Shown here: piece by piece, positions 45,014 to 54,029 of the stretch
How the letters are laid out: each line of letters begins with the position of its first letter
Numbering within the stretch: position 1 is the stretch's first letter
Assembly: GCF_019037185.1 (NCBI RefSeq)
Contig: NZ_JAHHXM010000013.1
Coordinates: 16,257-80,256 of the forward strand
DNA from: Oceanobacillus caeni
GTDB lineage: Bacteria; Bacillota; Bacilli; Bacillales; Amphibacillaceae
Length of the DNA stretch: 64,000 nucleotides
Reading direction: 5' to 3'
The notes under the pieces: model-generated
Told to the model about the DNA's origin: nothing
Databases searched by the model: none
What the model saw: only the letters and a program-made list of their open reading frames with translations
Made by a program: the position numbers and the translations under genes

Positions 45014-45051
45014 AGCCTGTGAGGGTTCTTCCCTTGCAGGCTCTTTTTTTT
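45014..45051 (+). terminator. Terminator of the phage late operon
   Basis: AGCCTGTGAGGG pairs with CCCTTGCAGGCT across TTCTT, followed by eight T residues. Confidence 0.9.
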
Positions 45052-45055
45052 ATGC

Positions 45056-45112
45056 CTTGATTTAATTAAATTCTACAAATCCTCAACTTCGACCTGTTCC
45101 CACGGCTATTAG
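45056..45112 (+). pseudogene. Second remnant of a sigma-like gene 3' end
   Basis: The frame reads LIKFYKSSTSTCSHGY and stops, matching the SSTFPSCHG tail of the sigma-like protein at 8840-9364 and the remnant at 15793-15831. The following AGGTAGGAGG is also shared. The rest of the gene is missing. It lies just before the SHOCT-like gene of the recombinase module. Confidence 0.55.
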
Positions 45113-45129
45113 GTAGGAGGTGATTCCTA

Positions 45130-45366
45130 GTGAATCAGCATGAGGATAAAAAAGTTACGAAGATCTTAGATGAGGCTATAGAAAACAGCACCGCACTAAA
45201 GAGAGTATCACAGGAACAGTTACAATGTGAGTTTGATTATATCCAGGCAGAAAAATTGCTGAGAAAGATGCTCGAAAAAGGCTTAATAACTGAAGTGGAA
45301 TTCAACAAAATAGACGCATTAAACCGACAAACTTCCCCCCCTTTTTTAGCTGAGATAATGCCCTGA
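45130..45366 (+). CDS. SHOCT-like small protein of the recombinase module
   Basis: Start is GTG 45130 after AGGAGGTGATTC. The 78-residue protein has the short C-terminal helix pair of SHOCT-like proteins (AEKLLRKMLEKGLITEVEFN). It lies 61 bases before the first serine recombinase, an arrangement common in Firmicute mobile elements. It may assist integration or regulate the recombinase genes; that is inference. Confidence 0.7.
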   Translation: MNQHEDKKVTKILDEAIENSTALKRVSQEQLQCEFDYIQAEKLLRKMLEKGLITEVEFNKIDALNRQTSPPFLAEIMP

Positions 45367-45427
45367 AATCGTTGATATATAAGGGTTTCAGAGGTAATAT
45401 GTGACCTACCAAGAAGGAGGTGAGAGG

Positions 45428-46993
45428 ATGAAAAAGATAACGAAAATAGAAGGAAATCTAGCCAACTCTTTTATTAAGCCAAAAACACGAGTAGTTGCCT
45501 ACAGCCGAGTTTCAACAGATAGTAATGAACAGCTAGTCAGCTTGCAAGCACAAAAGGCCCATTATGAGACCTACATAAAGGCGAATCCAGAATGGGTATA
45601 TGCAGGCCTATATTATGATGAGGGAATCAGTGGCACGAAAAAGGAAAACCGCTCTGACCTGCTTAGAATGTTATCAGACTGTGAAACTGGGAGAATTGAC
45701 TTAATCATTACAAAGTCCATCAGCCGATTTGCGAGAAATACTACAGACTGCTTGGAGATGGTTCGAAAACTGATAGGCCTTGGGGTTCATATCTATTTTG
45801 AGAAGGAAAATATTAATACGGGTTCAATGGAAAGTGAATTGATGCTCTCTATTTTAAGTGGGCTTGCAGAAAGTGAGTCAATTTCCATTTCAGAAAATTC
45901 GAAGTGGGCCATTCAAAGACGATTTCAAAACGGAACCTTTAAAATTTCCTACCCGCCATATGGTTATCAAAATATTGGCAGTCAAATGATAGTAAACCCC
46001 AAGCAGGCTGAAGTTGTGAAGTATATTTTTGCAGAAGTATTATCGGGCAAAGGTACACAGAAAATTGCAGATGATTTGAATCAAAAAGGTATCCCATCAA
46101 AAAGAGGTGGCCGTTGGACGGCTACAACCATTCGAGGGATTCTGACCAATGAAAAATATACTGGCGATGTTATTTTGCAAAAGACTTATACTGACAGTCA
46201 TTTTAATAGGCACACCAATTATGGTGAGAAAGATATGTACCTAGTAGAAAACCATCATGAGGCAATTATCAGCCATGAAGACTTTGAAGCTGTGGATGCT
46301 GTTCTCAATCAGAGAGCAAAGGAAAAAGGTATCGAAAAGCGCAACAGCAAATATCTAAACCGATATGCTTTCTCTAGCAAAATTATCTGCTCAGAATGTG
46401 GCGGTACCTTTAAAAGACGGATTCATTCATCCGGTCCAAGAAAGTACATTGCTTGGTGCTGCAGTAAGCATATAAGCAATATAACGGAATGTTCTATGCA
46501 GTTCATTCGAGATGAAGATATAAAGACTGCATTTGTTACGATGATGAATAAACTAATTTTCGGTCAGAAATTCATACTAAGACCACTTTTGAATGGGTTA
46601 CGTAACCAGAACAATGCAGCAAGTTTTCGCAGAATTGAAGAGTTGGAAACTAAGATTGAAAACAACATGGAGTAGAGCCAGATGCTGACGGGTTTAATGG
46701 CCAAAGGATATCTGGAACCTGCTCTGTTTAATAAAGAAAAGTATTCACTGGAAGCAGAAAGAGAAAGGCTTCTTGTCGAAAAGGATCAACTTACTCGTTC
46801 CGTCAATGGGAATTTTGCAAAAGTTGAAGAGGTTGACCGTCTGCTTAAGTTTGCAACTAAGTCCAAAATGCTTACAGCCTATGAGGAAGAGCTGTTTGAA
46901 AATTACGTAGAAAAGATTATGGTCTTTTCACGAGAGAAAGTTGGGTTTGAATTAAAATGTGGAATCACATTGAAGGAAAGGTTGGTGAATTAG
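45428..46993 (+). pseudogene. Large serine recombinase 1, interrupted by an in-frame stop
   Basis: The ATG at 45428 follows GGAGGTGAG. The first 415 residues hold a serine recombinase catalytic domain (VVAYSRVSTDSNEQ, Ser near residue 29; SRFARNT), a recombinase domain and a zinc ribbon (CSECGGTF, then CC...C). A TAG at 46673-46675 stops the frame, yet the same frame continues from 46676 with MLTGLMAKGYLEPALFNKEK and a normal C-terminal coiled coil to 46993. One base change would restore a protein of about 521 residues. Either it is inactive, or the short form still works, or the TAG is read through. Confidence 0.8.
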
Positions 46994-47407
46994 ATGGGTC
47001 ACACACCCTATGGATATAGAATTGAAGATGGAAAGGCTGTTGTAGATGATATAGCAGCAGAAAAAGTAAAAGAATTATTTTCAGGGTACTTGGCAGGACT
47101 TTCTTTGAAGGGTGCCGCTAAAAAAGCTGGCATAGACTGCTACCATGCCACTGCAGGAAAGATGTTACAGAATAAGCACTACCTTGGAGATGAATTCTAC
47201 CCTCCAATTATTGATGGGGAAACCTTCGAAAAAGCCAAAGTAGAAAAGCGAAGACGAGCAGAAAAGCTAGGAAGGATATGGGAACCTAAAGATGAACCGG
47301 AAACTTATTATCCTATAAAGTTCAAAGCAAAACCTCTAGTGCAAAAATATGACGACCCATACAAGCAGGCGGAATATGCCTACAGTTTGATAGAAAGCGA
47401 GGTGTAA
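46994..47407 (+). CDS. Recombinase-domain protein lacking the catalytic domain
   Basis: This 137-residue protein starts directly at the stop of the previous frame. It contains only the recombinase (DNA-binding) domain: HTPYGYRIEDGKAVVDDIAA, then KMLQNKHYLGDEFYPPIIDG. There is no catalytic serine domain. Small middle genes of this kind occur between two full serine recombinases in Firmicute elements, so this is probably a normal member of a three-gene set, perhaps a directionality or accessory factor. Confidence 0.8.
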   Translation: MGHTPYGYRIEDGKAVVDDIAAEKVKELFSGYLAGLSLKGAAKKAGIDCYHATAGKMLQNKHYLGDEFYPPIIDGETFEKAKVEKRRRAEKLGRIWEPKDEPETYYPIKFKAKPLVQKYDDPYKQAEYAYSLIESEV

Positions 47408-47410
47408 AAA

Positions 47411-48982
47411 GTGGCAGTGAGTAGGAATGTAACAGTCATTCCGGCAATTCAACGAATCGGAAATAATAAAAATAGTGAAAGCAAACCCAAAATACGAGTG
47501 GCCGCTTACTGTCGTGTTTCAACGGATAGTGAGGAGCAGGCTTCAAGCTATGACATTCAGATCGAGCATTATACAAACTATATTAAGAAGAACAAGGAAT
47601 GGGAATTGGCAGGAATTTTTGCGGATGACGGCATCACAGGCACAAATACAAAAAAGCGTGAAGAATTCAACCGTATGATTGAAGAGTGTATGGCAGGAAA
47701 AATAGACATGATCATCACAAAGTCCATTAGCCGATTTGCCAGAAATACGTTAGACTGCCTTAAATACATCCGTCAGTTAAAGGATAAAAACATTGCTGTG
47801 TTCTTCGAGAAAGAGAATATCAACACCATGGATTCCAAGGGTGAAGTCTTGTTGACCATTATGGCATCCCTTGCCCAACAGGAAAGCCAATCCTTAAGCC
47901 AAAACGTAAAGCTAGGTATTCAGTATCGATATCAACAAGGTGAAGTTCAGGTCAACCACAAGCGTTTCCTTGGATACACCAAGGATGAAAACAAGCAGCT
48001 AGTGATTGATCCAGAGGGAGCTGAGGTGGTTAAACGGATTTATAGGGAGTACCTTGAGGGGGCGAGCCTTTTACAGATAGCAAGAGGACTAGAAGCAGAC
48101 GATATTCTAACAGCGGCAGGTAAATCAAAATGGAGGCCAGAAACGCTGAAAAAAATACTACAAAATGAAAAGTACATCGGTGATGCCCTTCTACAAAAAA
48201 CATATACGGTTGATTTCCTTTCTAAAAAGCGAGTCAAGAATAACGGCATCGTTCCCCAGTATTATGTAGAAAACAGCCATGAGCCTATCATTCCACGCGA
48301 CCTTTTTATGCAGGTTCAAGAAGAGATGGTTCGAAGAGCAAATCTTCGGGGCGGCAAAGGCGGTAAAAAGAGAGTCTATAGCAGCAAGTATGCTTTATCG
48401 AGTATTGTTTACTGCGGTCATTGCGGCGATATTTACCGACGAGTACACTGGAATAACCGAGGTTACAAGTCTATTGTTTGGAGATGCGTCAGCCGTTTGG
48501 AGGAAAAAGGGTCTGAATGTACGGCCTCTACCATAAACGAGGAAATATTACAGACAGCAGTGGTCAAGGCTATTAACGAACTTTTGGCTAACAAAGAACC
48601 CTTCCTCTCAACGTTACAGAAAAATATAGCCACCGTACTTAATGAAGAAAATGATAATGCCACCGTTGATATTGATGGCAAATTGGAAGAATTGCAACAA
48701 CAGCTTCTAATCCAAGCAAAGTCCAAGAATGACTATGAAGATGTGGCTGATGAAATTTATCGGCTTCGTGAATTGAAGCAAAATGCACTAGTTGAAAATG
48801 CAGAGCGAGAAGGAAAAAGGCAACGAATCGCTGAAATGACTGATTTCTTGAATGAACAATCCTGTGAGTTGGAGGAATATGATGAACAGTTAGTAAGGCG
48901 ACTTATTGAGAAAGTAACGATATATGAAGATAAGCTCACCGTTGAATTCAAGTCTGGGATTGAGATTGACGAAGAGATATAG
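47411..48982 (+). CDS. Large serine recombinase 2 (intact integrase candidate)
   Basis: Start is GTG 47411. The 523-residue protein has the catalytic domain ([14 protein letters not shown], Ser near residue 37; [10 protein letters not shown]), the recombinase domain (RRFLG-like [20 protein letters not shown]), a zinc ribbon ([11 protein letters not shown]...C) and a long coiled coil to the end. It is complete and is the best candidate for the integrase of the element. It is followed by a strong terminator and the resistance block. Confidence 0.93.
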   Translation: MAVSRNVTVIPAIQRIGNNKNSESKPKIRVAAYCRVSTDSEEQASSYDIQIEHYTNYIKKNKEWELAGIFADDGITGTNTKKREEFNRMIEECMAGKIDMIITKSISRFARNTLDCLKYIRQLKDKNIAVFFEKENINTMDSKGEVLLTIMASLAQQESQSLSQNVKLGIQYRYQQGEVQVNHKRFLGYTKDENKQLVIDPEGAEVVKRIYREYLEGASLLQIARGLEADDILTAAGKSKWRPETLKKILQNEKYIGDALLQKTYTVDFLSKKRVKNNGIVPQYYVENSHEPIIPRDLFMQVQEEMVRRANLRGGKGGKKRVYSSKYALSSIVYCGHCGDIYRRVHWNNRGYKSIVWRCVSRLEEKGSECTASTINEEILQTAVVKAINELLANKEPFLSTLQKNIATVLNEENDNATVDIDGKLEELQQQLLIQAKSKNDYEDVADEIYRLRELKQNALVENAEREGKRQRIAEMTDFLNEQSCELEEYDEQLVRRLIEKVTIYEDKLTVEFKSGIEIDEEI

Positions 48983-49036
48983 AATATTAACCGCCAATTA
49001 GGGGCTAGCACCCTTTGGCGGTTAATATTGGATTTT
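48983..49036 (+). terminator. Terminator after the recombinase genes
   Basis: AATATTAACCGCCAA (48983-48997) and TTGGCGGTTAATATT (49015-49029) form a perfect 15-bp stem followed by a T run. Confidence 0.95.
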
Positions 49037-49049
49037 TTTAATTTTAAAG

Positions 49050-49078
49050 TTGCTTAAAACGACTTGTTGTGTTAAAAT
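49050..49078 (+). promoter_or_regulatory. Promoter of the mef-msr(D) operon
   Basis: TTGCTT (49050-49055) and TAAAAT (49073-49078) are 17 bases apart, 40 bases before the leader peptide ATG. It lies directly after the recombinase terminator. Confidence 0.75.
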
Positions 49079-49118
49079 ATACGCTGATACAAATAAGAAT
49101 TTAGGAGGAACCGAAACT

Positions 49119-49145
49119 ATGACAGCCTCAATGCGTTTAAGATAA
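49119..49145 (+). CDS. mef leader peptide MTASMRLR
   Basis: The 8-residue frame MTASMRLR follows TTAGGAGGAA. It matches the known mef(A) leader peptide, which contains an RLR-type macrolide arrest motif. A ribosome stalled there by macrolide prevents the following terminator from forming, so the operon is transcribed only with drug present. Confidence 0.92.
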   Translation: MTASMRLR

Positions 49146-49154
49146 GCTGGCAAT

Positions 49155-49192
49155 AAAAAAAGCAGAATCTATCCCCGATGATAGGCTTTTTT
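49155..49192 (+). terminator. mef attenuator hairpin
   Basis: AAAAAAGC...GCTTTTTT form the outer stem and CTATC/GATAG the inner stem, ending in a T run. It lies 10 bases after the leader stop and is the attenuator controlled by leader translation. Confidence 0.85.
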
Positions 49193-49307
49193 GTTGTGCT
49201 TATTTATACGATATTGAGCATTCATTAGTTACGGTGAGGATATAGGTCATTTAACTATACCTTTATTTAACTATGTCTTTATTATGAATGTTTCCATATT
49301 GTATGTA

Positions 49308-49350
49308 TGCAGACCAAAAGCCACATTGTGGATTTAGGCCTGCATTTTTT
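49308..49350 (+). terminator. Second terminator-like hairpin in the mef leader
   Basis: TGCAGACC (49308-49315) pairs with GGCCTGCA (49337-49344) with one mismatch, followed by six T residues. An inner CCACA/TGTGG stem adds to it. It lies between the attenuator and mef, so the leader may have two termination points. Confidence 0.7.
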
Positions 49351-49412
49351 ATTGCCTAGAATGCTATTCAAAATAGAAATTCAAGCAAAATAATATGCAG
49401 GAGATAATATAA

Positions 49413-50639
49413 ATGGAAAAATACAACAATTGGAAACTTAAGTTTTATACAATATGGGCAGGGCAGGCAGTATCATTAATCACTAGTGCCATCCTGCAAA
49501 TGGCGATTATTTTTTACCTTACAGAAAAAACAGGATCTGCGATGGTCTTGTCTATGGCTTCACTTGTAGGTTTTTTACCCTATGCGGTCTTTGGACCAGC
49601 CATTGGTGTATTAGTGGATCGTCATGATAGGAAGAAGATAATGATTGGTGCTGATTTAATTATCGCAGCAGCTGGGGCCGTGCTAGCTATTGTTGCATTG
49701 TATATGGAGTTACCTATCTGGATGGTTATGGTAGTATTGTTTATCCGTAGCATTGGAACAGCTTTTCATACCCCGGCTCTCAATGCGGTTACTCCACTTT
49801 TAGTACCAGAAGAACAGCTTACGAAATGTGCAGGCTATAGTCAGTCTTTGCAGTCTATAAGCTATATTGTTAGTCCGGCGGTTGCAGCATTGTTATATTC
49901 TGTTTGGGAATTAAATGCTATTATTGCCATCGATGTATTGGGTGCTGTGATTGCGTCTATTACGGTAGCAATTGTACGTATTCCTAAGCTTGGCGATCAA
50001 GTGCAAAGTTTAAAACCAAATTTCATAAAAGAAATGAAAGATGGAATTGTCGTACTGAAACAAAACAAAGGATTATTTGCCTTATTACTTTTAGGCACAC
50101 TATATACATTTGTTTATATGCCAATTAATGCACTATACCCTTTATTCAGTATGGAATATTTTAATGGGACACCGATGCATATTTCTATCACCGAAATTGC
50201 GTTTGCCTCTGGTATGCTGGCAGGAGGCTTGATATTAGGAAGATTGGGAAGTTACGAAAAGCGTGTACTATTAATAACGGGTTCATTTTTTATGATGGGA
50301 GCTAGTTTAGCCATTGCAGGATTACTTCCTTCAAATGGATTTGTAATGTTTGTAGTCTGCTGTGCAATAATGGGGCTTTCGGTGCCATTTTATAGCGGTG
50401 TGCAAACAGCTCTTTTTCAGGAGAAAATTAAGCCTGAATATTTAGGACGTATATTTTCTTTGACCGGAAGTATTATGTCATTCGCTATGCCGCTTGGCTT
50501 AATCCTTTCTGGGTTTTTTGCTGATAGAATCGGTGTAAATCATTGGTTTTTACTATCAGGTATTTTAATTATTGGCGTTGCTATCGTTTGCCCGATGATG
50601 ACCGAGATTAGAAAATTAGATTTAAAACAAAATTCATAG
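49413..50639 (+). CDS. mef: Macrolide efflux protein, Mef(A) type (MFS)
   Basis: The 408-residue protein starts MEKYNNWKLKFYTIWAGQAV and has 12 hydrophobic segments, with the MFS motif VLVDRHDRKKIMIGADLIIA near residue 66. From memory it is close to streptococcal Mef(A)/Mef(E) over its whole length (405 residues there). It exports 14- and 15-membered macrolides and works with the ABC-F protein encoded next. Regulation is by the leader peptide and attenuator upstream. Small differences from the standard type suggest a separate Mef variant. Confidence 0.93.
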   Translation: MEKYNNWKLKFYTIWAGQAVSLITSAILQMAIIFYLTEKTGSAMVLSMASLVGFLPYAVFGPAIGVLVDRHDRKKIMIGADLIIAAAGAVLAIVALYMELPIWMVMVVLFIRSIGTAFHTPALNAVTPLLVPEEQLTKCAGYSQSLQSISYIVSPAVAALLYSVWELNAIIAIDVLGAVIASITVAIVRIPKLGDQVQSLKPNFIKEMKDGIVVLKQNKGLFALLLLGTLYTFVYMPINALYPLFSMEYFNGTPMHISITEIAFASGMLAGGLILGRLGSYEKRVLLITGSFFMMGASLAIAGLLPSNGFVMFVVCCAIMGLSVPFYSGVQTALFQEKIKPEYLGRIFSLTGSIMSFAMPLGLILSGFFADRIGVNHWFLLSGILIIGVAIVCPMMTEIRKLDLKQNS

Positions 50640-50652
50640 GAGGGACATATTT

Positions 50653-50673
50653 ATGTATTTAATTTTCATGTAA
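50653..50673 (+). CDS. msr(D) leader peptide MYLIFM
   Basis: The 6-residue frame MYLIFM after AGGAGGGA is the known msr(D) leader peptide, at which macrolides arrest the ribosome. It lies between mef and msr(D), as in streptococcal elements. Confidence 0.92.
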   Translation: MYLIFM

Positions 50674-50689
50674 TTCTTCCTGCTTAAAT

Positions 50690-50707
50690 CGTAGGGTTTT
50701 CCCTGCG
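50690..50707 (+). promoter_or_regulatory. Hairpin between msr(D) leader and gene
   Basis: CGTAGGG and CCCTGCG pair over a TTTT loop (one G-T pair). It probably takes part in the drug-dependent control of msr(D) by the leader peptide. Confidence 0.65.
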
Positions 50708-50752
50708 TACAAGCAAATGAAAACATGCGATTATAGACAGGAGGAAAATGTT

Positions 50753-52216
50753 ATGGAATTGATATTAAAAGCAAAAGACATTCGTGTGGAATTTAAAGGA
50801 CGCGATGTTTTAGATATAGACGATTTAGAAGTATATGATTATGACCGTATTGGTTTAGTAGGAGCAAATGGTGCAGGAAAAAGCACTTTATTTAAGGTGA
50901 TTTTAGGAGAATTAACTCCTCCAGGATGTAAAATGAATCGTCTAGGTGAACTTGCCTATATCCCTCAGTTGGACAAGGTAACCTTGCAAGAGGAAAAAGA
51001 TTTTGGACTTGTAGGCAAGCTTGGTGTTAATCAATTAGATATTCAGACCATGAGCGGCGGTGAAGAAACAAGGCTTAAAATAGCACAAGCTTTATCGGCA
51101 CAGGTTCATGGTATTTTAGCGGATGAACCTACCAGTCATTTAGACCGTGAAGGAATTGATTTTCTAATCGGACAGCTAAAATATTTTATAGGTGCACTGT
51201 TAGTTATTAGCCATGACCGCTATTTTCTTGATGAGGTAGTAGATAAAATATGGGAACTGAAAGATGGCAAAATCACTGAGTATTGGGGAAACTATTCTGA
51301 TTATCTTCGCCAAAAAGAGGAAGAACGCAAGAGCCAGTCTGCAGAATACGAACAATTTATTGCGGAACGTGCCCGATTGGAAAGGGCTGCGGAGGAAAAG
51401 CGAAATCAGGCCCGTAAAATAGAAAAAAAGGCAAAAGGTGCTTCAAAGAAAAAAAGTACTGAAGGCGGAGGGCGTTTAGCTCATCAAAAATCAATGGGAA
51501 GTAAGGAAAAAAAGATGCATAATGCCGCTAAGTCCCTAGAACATAGGATTGCGGCCTTAGGAAAAGTAGAAGCCCCAGAAGACATTCGTAGGATTCGTTT
51601 CAGGCAAAGTAAAGCATTGGAGCTCCACAATCCATATCCTATTGCTGGTACGGAAATTAATAAAATATTTGGAGATAAGGTATTGTTTGAAAATGTATCT
51701 TTTCAAATTCCGCTTGGAGCAAAAGTGGCATTAACTGGTAGTAATGGAACCGGAAAAACAACTTTAATCCAAATGATCTTAAACCATGAAGATGGAATTT
51801 CTATTTCACCTAAGGCAAAAATAGGTTACTTTGCACAAAATGGTTACAAGTACAACAGTAATCAGAATGTCCTAGAGTTTATGCAGGAGGATTGTGATTA
51901 CAATGTATCGGAAATTCGTTCAGTGCTAGCATCCATGGGGGTGAAACAGAATGATATTGGAAAAAGCTTATCTGTTTTAAGCGGCGGAGAAATTATTAAA
52001 TTATTGCTAGCTAAAATGCTTATGGGTAGATATAACATCTTACTAATGGATGAACCGAGCAACTTCCTTGACATACCAAGCTTAGAGGCTTTGGAAATAC
52101 TAATGAAGGAGTATGCCGGAACTATAGTATTTATCACCCATGACAATCGGCTACTTGATAATGTGGCTAATGTGATTTATGAAATCAAAGATAAGAAATT
52201 AAACTTAGTCCGATAA
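50753..52216 (+). CDS. msr(D): ABC-F ribosomal protection protein, Msr(D) type
   Basis: The ATG at 50753 follows CAGGAGG; a longer frame from 50717 reads through the leader. The 487-residue protein has two ABC domains without membrane parts: Walker [10 protein letters not shown] (about residue 37) and GSNGTGKTT, signatures MSGGEETR and LSGGEIIK, Walker [10 protein letters not shown] and MDEPSNFLD. The linker is rich in Lys/Glu. It binds the ribosome and removes macrolides and ketolides. It is nearly the standard Msr(D) length and sequence as I recall it. Confidence 0.95.
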   Translation: MELILKAKDIRVEFKGRDVLDIDDLEVYDYDRIGLVGANGAGKSTLFKVILGELTPPGCKMNRLGELAYIPQLDKVTLQEEKDFGLVGKLGVNQLDIQTMSGGEETRLKIAQALSAQVHGILADEPTSHLDREGIDFLIGQLKYFIGALLVISHDRYFLDEVVDKIWELKDGKITEYWGNYSDYLRQKEEERKSQSAEYEQFIAERARLERAAEEKRNQARKIEKKAKGASKKKSTEGGGRLAHQKSMGSKEKKMHNAAKSLEHRIAALGKVEAPEDIRRIRFRQSKALELHNPYPIAGTEINKIFGDKVLFENVSFQIPLGAKVALTGSNGTGKTTLIQMILNHEDGISISPKAKIGYFAQNGYKYNSNQNVLEFMQEDCDYNVSEIRSVLASMGVKQNDIGKSLSVLSGGEIIKLLLAKMLMGRYNILLMDEPSNFLDIPSLEALEILMKEYAGTIVFITHDNRLLDNVANVIYEIKDKKLNLVR

Positions 52217-52320
52217 TTATTTTACTTTTCTTATTTGACAGATCGTAAGTAGGGCAGTGAAAAAGATTATGGATTTTATCTAAGCGCTAAGTAGTTTAGA
52301 TCACTAATCAGGGAAAATAA

Positions 52321-52352
52321 GGCCTTCAAGATGAATTCTGAAGGCCCCCTTT
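52321..52352 (+). promoter_or_regulatory. Hairpin before the nucleotidyltransferase
   Basis: GGCCTTCA and TGAAGGCC form a perfect 8-bp stem (52321-52346), followed by CCCTTTCC. It may end the msr(D) transcript, but the CCTTTC could also pair with GAAAGG of the next ribosome site (52431-52436). Confidence 0.6.
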
Positions 52353-52384
52353 CCATATAAATATACGTAAAGCATAAGGAACAT

Positions 52385-52426
52385 ATGGCAAAAAAGGTGT
52401 TTCTCAACATGAGATATAGCTTTTGA
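52385..52426 (+). CDS. Candidate 13-residue leader peptide MAKKVFLNMRYSF
   Basis: This short frame has its own AAGGA site 6 bases upstream and stops 21 bases before the nucleotidyltransferase ATG. Together with the hairpin at 52321 and a possible anti-ribosome-site it has the form of a drug-responsive leader like those before mef and msr(D). I do not know this peptide from described systems. Confidence 0.4.
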   Translation: MAKKVFLNMRYSF

Positions 52427-52447
52427 TATTGAAAGGAGTGATTCAGT

Positions 52448-53287
52448 ATGATAGATAATATTATTCAATCAGTGACAGAAAAATTATCCTCTTTGCCTTA
52501 TATAGAAGGCATCGTATTAGGGGGTTCTCGTGCAAGAGGCACCCATACAGAGGATTCTGATATAGATTTCGGAATCTATTACAATTCAGAGTTATTTGAC
52601 ATTACAGTAATTAATCAACTTGCTACAGAGTTGGATGATGAGAATAGAAGCAACCTTATTGTACCTCCCGGAGCATGGGGTGATTGGATTAATGGCGGCG
52701 GATGGTTAGTCATAAACGGATATCATGTGGACTTAATTTTACGTGATATTAAACGGGTGGTACAAATAATCAAAGATACGGAGCAAGGAATTGCTACTGC
52801 TAATTATCAGACGGGGCATCCCCATGGATATATAAGTGCTATGTATCGAGGAGAATTAGCGATTAGCAAAATACTATATGCTAATGATGAAAACTTTTAT
52901 GAGTTTAAAAAGCAAGCAGAACGTTATCCAACCGCTTTGCAGAAAGGATTAACTGAATTTTTTATGTTTGAGGCAGGTTTCTCTTTAATGTTTGCTGAGA
53001 ACAATATAGATAAAGACGATGTATCCTATGTTTGCGGGCATTGCTTTCGAAGCATATCTTCCCTTAATCAAGTCTTATTTGCAGTAAATAAAGAATACTG
53101 TATAAATGAAAAAAAGGCTGTTAAGATGATCGAGGATTTTAAGATCAAGCCAAGCGATTACAAGGAAAGGGTCGATAAGGTTATTTCCTTAATATCAACT
53201 AATGTAGATTGTACAAGAAAAGGAATAGAGATTCTTCAAAGACTAGTAAATGAGGTTGAATACCTGAAAGGAGCCCATATTCAATGA
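52448..53287 (+). CDS. Antibiotic nucleotidyltransferase-like protein
   Basis: The 279-residue protein has the nucleotidyltransferase core GGSRARGTHTEDSDIDFG (about residues 25-42) with the two Asp of DxD, and a third Asp in GYHVDLILRD near 98. A helical domain follows. The fold is that of aminoglycoside or lincosamide nucleotidyltransferases but I cannot say which drug is modified. It overlaps the vat gene by 4 bases and follows msr(D), so a resistance role is likely. The ATG follows AAAGGAGTG. Confidence 0.75.
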   Translation: MIDNIIQSVTEKLSSLPYIEGIVLGGSRARGTHTEDSDIDFGIYYNSELFDITVINQLATELDDENRSNLIVPPGAWGDWINGGGWLVINGYHVDLILRDIKRVVQIIKDTEQGIATANYQTGHPHGYISAMYRGELAISKILYANDENFYEFKKQAERYPTALQKGLTEFFMFEAGFSLMFAENNIDKDDVSYVCGHCFRSISSLNQVLFAVNKEYCINEKKAVKMIEDFKIKPSDYKERVDKVISLISTNVDCTRKGIEILQRLVNEVEYLKGAHIQ

Positions 53288-53925
53288 CGGGGCCAGATAA
53301 GAAAAAGCTTTATCCGAATGAAAATATAAAGACGGTTTGCTATATAAGTAATCTACCTAAAAGACCAAATGTTGAGATTGGTGAATACACTTATTACAGC
53401 GACAATAATAAATCTCCTGAGAAATTTTATGATAATATAGAGCACCACTACGAATTTCTTGGAGATAAACTCATTATAGGCAAGTTCTGTGCAATTGCAG
53501 CGGGTGTTAAGTTTATCATGAATGGTGCAAATCATAGAATGGATGGAATTACAACCTATCCCTTTAATATCTTTGGCTGTGGATGGGAAAAAGTGACTCC
53601 TACAATAGAACAACTTCCTTTTAAGGGTGACACAGTGATTGGCAATGATGTGTGGATAGGTCAAAATGTAACCATAATGCCAGGTGTTAAAATTGGAGAT
53701 GGTGCGATTATTGCTGCTAACTCAACAGTAGTAAAAAGTGTTGAACCCTATTCAATATATGGTGGGAATCCAGCTAAGTTTATCAAAAAACGCTTTAGTG
53801 ACGAAAAGATTGAATTCTTGCTAAAGCTTCAATGGTGGAATTGGAGCGAAGAGGAAATATTTAATAATCTTGAAATGTTAACATCCGAAGCAGGGTTAGA
53901 GCAATTAATGAATAAACAAATGTAA
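53284..53925 (+). CDS. vat: Streptogramin A O-acetyltransferase, Vat family
   Basis: The 213-residue protein has the left-handed beta-helix of xenobiotic acetyltransferases. Vat hallmarks are EIGEYTYYSD, HHYEFLGDKLIIGKFCAIAA, VKFIMNGANHRMDGITTYPF with the catalytic His, and TVIGNDVWIGQNVTIMPGVK. It acetylates group A streptogramins. The start overlaps the nucleotidyltransferase stop (ATGA). It is similar to Vat(A)/Vat(D) types but differs in many positions, so it looks like a distinct member. Confidence 0.9.
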   Translation: MTGPDKKKLYPNENIKTVCYISNLPKRPNVEIGEYTYYSDNNKSPEKFYDNIEHHYEFLGDKLIIGKFCAIAAGVKFIMNGANHRMDGITTYPFNIFGCGWEKVTPTIEQLPFKGDTVIGNDVWIGQNVTIMPGVKIGDGAIIAANSTVVKSVEPYSIYGGNPAKFIKKRFSDEKIEFLLKLQWWNWSEEEIFNNLEMLTSEAGLEQLMNKQM

Positions 53926-54029
53926 ACTAAAGGGTTTCCCGAATAAGGTGAGTCGACTACATTGTGCACAGATTGTCGGATGGGTAAATGCATCCTCTGA
54001 TAATATTGATGATGAAAGGAGGTTGTTTG

